64,000 nucleotides of DNA from an uncultured Flavobacteriaceae bacterium (GTDB taxonomy: Bacteria; Bacteroidota; Bacteroidia; Flavobacteriales; Flavobacteriaceae). Within the stretch, counting starts at the first letter, position 1; each line of letters opens with the position of its first letter. Of the stretch, positions 62,739-64,000 are shown in pieces. The translations under genes were made by a program, and so were the position numbers. Below the pieces are notes generated by a model. That model had not been told where the DNA came from. It did no database searches and saw only the letters and a list, made by a program, of their open reading frames with translations. The stretch is taken from positions 1 to 64,000 of the forward strand of contig CAJXVT010000002.1 of NCBI GenBank assembly GCA_913062575.1. The letters are read 5' to 3'.

Positions 62739-63599
62739 TTATTTAATTGTTAATTGTTGCCCAATACTAAGCGTATTATTAGATAACTTATTATCTTTTT
62801 TAATCTTTTGAACTGAAGTATTGAGCTTTCTAGCAATAGAGTATAATGTATCTCCTTTTTTAACGATATAAGTCGATTTTGAAATTTTCTTACTTGAAGA
62901 TGAAGCACCAACTTTTACTGATACAACTACAGGTTTCCTTTTTTGCCTTTTATACTTTTTTAAATCTTTCTTTTTCACCTTATCAAACGCATATAATTTA
63001 TATGTTTCAATAATTTTAATTAGCTTATTTGGGTATTTTTTGTCGGTAGCATAACCTGCTTTTTTTAAACCTTTTGCCCATCTTTTATAATCTGATGTTC
63101 GATATGTAAATAAAAACGCATAGCGTTTTCTTCCAGTCAAAAACTCTGAATGATCATTATACGATTGTTCTACATAATTATATTTTCTAAAACAATCATC
63201 CTTTTTATCATCATCATGATACACTCGTTGGCCTTTCCAACCTCTATGACATTTAATTCCGAAATGATTATTAGATTTAGAAGCCAAAGTACTTCTACCA
63301 TTTCCAGATTCTAAAATTCCTTGCGCCAATGTAATACTAGCCGGAATTTTATATTCATGCATTTTTATGACTGCTAATGGAGCGTATCTTTTTATATAGG
63401 TTAAAGTGTATTTATTAAGTTTTGGGTTCTTCTTTGTAAGGTTCTTAACGTGTGATTTTTGATTTACAGAAGGTAGTTTTTTTGTAGTAACCTGTTTATT
63501 TGAACTCTTCTTTCTAGAATTAACTACGTTTCTATTGGAGCCACAGCTTATGATAAAAAGACTAATAAATGCTATAAAAAAGTAGGATTTGAAGCTCAT
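62739..63599 (-). CDS. LysM-containing glucosaminidase lipoprotein
   Basis: A 286-residue protein with a lipobox (ISLFIISCGS; Cys19), a basic linker, a glucosaminidase domain (about 75-205) with the catalytic Glu in LAQGILESGNGRS and NHFGIKCHRGWKG, and one LysM peptidoglycan-binding domain at the C-terminus (YIVKKGDTLYSIARKLN). It cleaves peptidoglycan glycan strands during growth or division, held at a membrane. Its ATG overlaps the stop of the upstream gene (TAATG), so it is co-translated with the desulfhydrase relative. Confidence 0.93.
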   Translation of the reverse strand: MSFKSYFFIAFISLFIISCGSNRNVVNSRKKSSNKQVTTKKLPSVNQKSHVKNLTKKNPKLNKYTLTYIKRYAPLAVIKMHEYKIPASITLAQGILESGNGRSTLASKSNNHFGIKCHRGWKGQRVYHDDDKKDDCFRKYNYVEQSYNDHSEFLTGRKRYAFLFTYRTSDYKRWAKGLKKAGYATDKKYPNKLIKIIETYKLYAFDKVKKKDLKKYKRQKRKPVVVSVKVGASSSSKKISKSTYIVKKGDTLYSIARKLNTSVQKIKKDNKLSNNTLSIGQQLTIK

Positions 63600-64000
63600 T
63601 AAATATGTATTAATTCTTGATTTTTTTTAGTCAACTTCTGATTAAATCCTTCAATACCCTGAATTCCACCAGTATGAATCGCTAAAATGTTACTATTTTC
63701 TGAAAAATAGTTCTTTTTAATTAAATCAACAATTCCAAACAGCATTTTTCCTGTATAAATTGGATCTAGCTGAATATCCGTTTCTTTTTTGAATTGGTTT
63801 ATAAAAGAAATCAACTCAGAATTGTACTTGGCATATCCGCCAAAATGATACTCATCAATCAATTTCCAATTCTTATTTTGGTAGATAAAATGTTGAATTT
63901 CTTTTGACAAAAAATCACCCTTTAACGCGGGGAAACCTAAGATTTTTTGTCCAAAACTAGCTGAGTTTATGAGCCCAGAAATAGTTCCTCCAGTTCCAAC
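63599..64000 (-). CDS. 1-aminocyclopropane-1-carboxylate deaminase / D-cysteine desulfhydrase family (partial)
   Basis: The frame runs off the right edge; the ORF track begins at an internal Met (63910), but coding continues to 64000 with VGTGGTISGLINSA, the phosphate-binding loop of fold-type II PLP enzymes. The visible 133 residues end with HTGGIQGIEGFNQKL, the conserved C-terminal block of ACC deaminase/D-cysteine desulfhydrase relatives. Which amino acid it acts on cannot be told; in Bacteroidetes such genes are generally of unproven specificity. The PLP lysine is outside the window. Confidence 0.85.
   Translation of the reverse strand, partial: VGTGGTISGLINSASFGQKILGFPALKGDFLSKEIQHFIYQNKNWKLIDEYHFGGYAKYNSELISFINQFKKETDIQLDPIYTGKMLFGIVDLIKKNYFSENSNILAIHTGGIQGIEGFNQKLTKKNQELIHI

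Overview
The window comes from a low-GC member of the Bacteroidota, most likely a marine Flavobacteriaceae (Polaribacter- or Tenacibaculum-like). I infer this from gene content and from signals in the DNA. Many intergenic regions carry the Bacteroidetes -7 promoter element TAnnTTTG, and a few also have a TTG/TTTG -33 element 19-20 nt upstream. Shine-Dalgarno sequences are rare. Typical families of the group are present: SecDF fusion, DUF5916/CBM9, DUF4953-type zinc protease, M56-TonB proteins and a long LysRS. No IS element, CRISPR array, rRNA or complete tRNA was seen.

Region by region. (1) 1-2400 is the right end of an integrated element: the tail of an unknown gene, a small accessory gene, a tyrosine recombinase, and a 3'-end fragment of a tRNA-like gene (probably tmRNA) that looks like the attachment scar. 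(2) 2507-3485 msrB-msrA. (3) 3796-7174, minus strand: a 2OG-Fe(II) oxygenase, two glycosyltransferases with unusual start codons, and ftsE. (4) 7355-13336: a large TPR protein, an outer-membrane barrel and a membrane-anchored LuxR-type regulator. (5) 13446-18736: an AGCS amino-acid symporter, an M28 peptidase lipoprotein, an amidohydrolase lipoprotein and an FKBP lipoprotein. (6) 18738-26181, minus strand: a complete trp operon (trpE-G-D-C-F-B-DUF3050-A) preceded by a previously unannotated leader peptide with three Trp codons in a row and an attenuator. (7) 26381-33230: asnB, pyc, an XRE-DUF4870 regulator and a CPBP protease. (8) 33498-45346: housekeeping genes gyrB, mdh, fhs, secDF, hpt, adk and obg. 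(9) 45396-49118, minus strand: a BlaI/M56(BlaR1-like)-TonB/TPR/lipoprotein operon with three near-identical operators around its promoter. (10) 49403-58792: DUF456, a candidate small RNA, lysS, an esterase, a DUF5916 protein, a zinc protease and a dihydrouridine synthase. (11) 58820-64000: an EEP phosphatase/nuclease, a MscS channel, a very basic exported protein, a gamma-carbonic-anhydrase-like protein, a LysM glucosaminidase and a truncated ACC-deaminase/D-cysteine desulfhydrase relative.

The strongest new observations are: the trp attenuator with its trpL peptide, whose start lies almost on the promoter; the DUF3050 gene translationally coupled between trpB and trpA; a minus-strand three-hairpin small-RNA candidate between DUF456 and lysS; the triple BlaI-type operator; and the att scar of an element that lies mostly left of the window. 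No defence system is visible here; if the element carries one, it is outside the window.
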